Shown: positions 6,060 through 7,143 of the stretch, piece after piece | How positions within the stretch are numbered: the first letter of the stretch is position 1 | Layout: every line of letters starts with the position of its first letter | Source: Nocardioidaceae bacterium | Lineage (GTDB): Bacteria > Actinomycetota > Actinomycetes > Propionibacteriales > Nocardioidaceae | Reading direction: 5' to 3' | Assembly (NCBI GenBank): GCA_013696365.1 | Contig: JACCYS010000311.1 | Span: 1-7,143 of the forward strand | Length of the DNA stretch: 7,143 bases | Notes under the pieces: model-generated | Told to the model about the DNA's origin: nothing | Seen by the model: only the letters and a program-made list of their open reading frames with translations | Database searches by the model: none | Translations under genes and position numbers: made by a program

Positions 6060-6067
6060 GCTGCCAA

Positions 6068-6141
6068 GCCCTGGTATTCCAACTGGCAGAGAAAGCGGAC
6101 TCAAACCCCGCACAGTGTGGGTTCGACTCCCACCCAGGGCA
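6068..6141 (+). tRNA. tRNA-Leu (anticodon CAA) with short variable loop
   Basis: A 74-nt cloverleaf can be drawn by hand. The acceptor stem GCCCTGG (6068-6074) pairs perfectly with CCAGGGC (6134-6140). T8 and A9 follow. The D stem TTC/GAA (6077-6079, 6091-6093) encloses an 11-nt loop CAACTGGCAGA with the G18-G19 pair. The anticodon stem GCGGA/CCCGC (6095-6099, 6107-6111) has one A31-C39 mismatch next to the loop CTCAAAC, which puts CAA at 6102-6104. The variable loop ACAGT (6112-6116) has only five bases. The T stem GTGGG/CCCAC (6117-6121, 6129-6133) closes a standard TTCGACT loop. The discriminator is A73, as LeuRS requires, and CCA is not encoded. CAA decodes the leucine codon UUG. The 3-bp D stem with 11-nt loop is the class II leucine pattern, yet the long variable arm is absent. 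Confidence 0.85.
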
Positions 6142-6151
6142 CTGTGAGCGT

Positions 6152-6187
6152 GCGGCCGGTCAACAGCGGCCGGGGCGCTGCGGCCGG
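6152..6187. repeat. Three GCGGCCGG copies at 14-bp spacing
   Basis: GCGGCCGG occurs at 6152-6159, 6166-6173 and 6180-6187, exactly 14 bp apart; the intervening six bases differ (TCAACA, GGCGCT). The core CGGCCG is self-complementary, so any copy can pair with any other in RNA. The array begins ten bases after the tRNA and runs over the stop codon and last codons of the GH3 gene on the opposite strand. Confidence 0.6.
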
Positions 6188-7143
6188 TTGAGCAAACCGG
6201 CATCCTGCTTGAGCCGCAGCACCCGGAGCGCGGATCGTTCCAGTCGGGCTCGGGTGAGCCGGCCATTGGCCACCGCCGCTCGAATCCCGTCTGCAGCGGC
6301 GGTCGGTGACGGCGACATCAGCAGCAGGTCGGCCCCTGCTCGGAGCGCCTGCACCGCCACCCGGCCGGCGGTGCCCGGCGCCGCCACCGCACTCATGCTC
6401 AGCGAATCGGTCACGATCACCCCGTCGAAGCCGAGTCGCCCGCGCAACCAGCCTCGGGTCATCCGCGGCGACAACGAGGCCGGTCTGCCGCTAGGGTCGA
6501 GCCGCTCGTACGCCAAGTGCCCGGTCATCACCATGTCGGCTCCCGCCCGAACACCGGCCGCAAACGGCGCCAGATGTTGGCTGCGCCACGACCTCAGCGG
6601 CAGGCTGAGTTGCGGCAACGCCTGGTGGCTGTCGACCGAGGTCGATCCGTGTCCCGGCCAGTGCTTGAGGCTCACGGCAACACCGCTTCGGTGATAGCCG
6701 CAGATCTGCTGGCGGACCATCCTGGACACAACCCCCGGGCCACTGCCGAACGCTCGTGTGCCGATGACGCCATCGCCGCCGACGGTGTCCACATCGGCTA
6801 CCGGCGCAAAGTCCGCGTCCAACCCCATACCCGCCATCGCGGACCCCATCCGGCGCGCGCTGGTCCGGGCCAGCCGGGGGTCACCGCCCAGCTCACGTGC
6901 TGCAGGTTGCCGGTCGGCCACCGGGCCCGGAAGCCGGGACACCAGACCGCCCTCTTGGTCAGTGAACAACAGCGTCGGCAACCCCGCCCGACGCGAGGCC
7001 CGGTGCAGGCCGCCGGAGAGCGCTCGGACCTGCTGCGGAGTGCTGACGTTCTGGTCGAAATAGACCATCCCACCTGGCCGGAAGGTGCGGGCCACCCCGG
7101 CGGGGGTCCGCACCCCGAACCGCCGCATGTTCGCTGCTCGCTC
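6160..7143 (-). CDS. Family 3 glycoside hydrolase, NagZ-like beta-N-acetylhexosaminidase, 5' partial
   Basis: Probable beta-N-acetylglucosaminidase acting on cell-wall (muropeptide) or related GlcNAc glycosides. Numbering from the first visible Met at 7128, the single TIM-barrel domain shows DQEGGLVSRL (57-66), FAPVADV (107-113), RAFGSGP (125-131), KHWPGHG (155-161), the mobile-loop DSH (166-168) that supplies the Asp-His acid/base dyad in NagZ enzymes, and VTDSLSM with nucleophile Asp241. The C-terminus is normal for the one-domain type. The frame stays open to the window edge (five more codons) and the usual first strands of the barrel are missing, so the start and any signal peptide or lipobox are outside; whether it is secreted cannot be seen. 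It ends 18 bp from the tRNA on the opposite strand, so unterminated transcription would run antisense through the tRNA. Confidence 0.9.
   Translation of the reverse strand, partial: ERAANMRRFGVRTPAGVARTFRPGGMVYFDQNVSTPQQVRALSGGLHRASRRAGLPTLLFTDQEGGLVSRLPGPVADRQPAARELGGDPRLARTSARRMGSAMAGMGLDADFAPVADVDTVGGDGVIGTRAFGSGPGVVSRMVRQQICGYHRSGVAVSLKHWPGHGSTSVDSHQALPQLSLPLRSWRSQHLAPFAAGVRAGADMVMTGHLAYERLDPSGRPASLSPRMTRGWLRGRLGFDGVIVTDSLSMSAVAAPGTAGRVAVQALRAGADLLLMSPSPTAAADGIRAAVANGRLTRARLERSALRVLRLKQDAGLLNRPQRPGRC
6164..6201 (+). terminator. Possible terminator hairpins downstream of the tRNA
   Basis: GCCGGTT (6183-6189) pairs perfectly with AACCGGC (6195-6201) around GAGCA, preceded by a smaller stem CAGCG/CGCTG (6164-6168, 6176-6180). 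They could stop the tRNA transcript within about 60 bases of its end. No T-run follows. The stems lie inside the 3' end of the GH3 coding region on the other strand, so part of the pairing may reflect coding constraint and high GC. Confidence 0.35.

Noticed and set aside
1..7143. Mobile element, phage, CRISPR or defence island
   Set aside because: No transposase, integrase, terminal inverted repeats, spaced direct repeats or toxin-like small genes; coding bias is uniform. Although tRNA genes are common integration sites, no repeated tRNA 3' end or integrase is present here.

Overview
The window is a high-GC stretch with strong GC3 bias. Its gene content (LivMGF, a PdtaR-type ANTAR regulator, a NagZ-like family 3 glycosidase) and an apparent leaderless promoter with a TANNNT box point to an actinobacterium. 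I cannot place it below phylum or class level. Most of it is ordinary chromosomal housekeeping and transport sequence. I see no phage, insertion sequence, CRISPR array, toxin-antitoxin pair or other defence module.

Left part (1-2760, + strand): the 3' part of a branched-chain amino acid type ABC transporter operon. It holds livM (5' end outside the window), livG and livF, joined by an 11-bp overlap and an ATGA overlap. The partner permease livH is presumably just upstream. Both ATPases carry long low-complexity tails outside the ABC fold. After livF comes a 277-bp gap with short hairpins, a GTCGCGA heptad tandem repeat and a 13-bp operator-like palindrome. It leads to a short-chain dehydrogenase/reductase gene (3038-3844, +) with a strong ribosome binding site.

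Middle (3845-5410): the SDR gene converges on a gene for the lipoprotein substrate-binding subunit (livK-like, 4001-5302, - strand). A long GC-rich hairpin between them probably stops transcription from both sides. The binding protein thus lies in inverted orientation behind the permease/ATPase operon, with its own candidate promoter. It most likely delivers amino acids or related amides to the LivHM-LivGF complex.

Right part (5411-7143): a response regulator with an RNA-binding ANTAR output domain (pdtaR-like, - strand) starts 39 bp from a divergent tRNA gene (6068-6141, +). That tRNA has anticodon CAA (leucine), a leucine-type D arm, and a 5-nt variable loop instead of the long variable arm normal for tRNA-Leu. 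The two candidate promoters overlap completely. Past the tRNA lies the 3' end of a minus-strand GH3 beta-N-acetylhexosaminidase-like gene whose 5' end is outside the window. Its last codons coincide with repeats and a hairpin that could terminate the tRNA transcript on the other strand.

The best candidates for something unusual are the short-variable-loop tRNA-Leu(CAA) and its overlapping divergent promoter with an RNA-binding antiterminator gene. Nothing here is firm evidence for a new multi-gene system.
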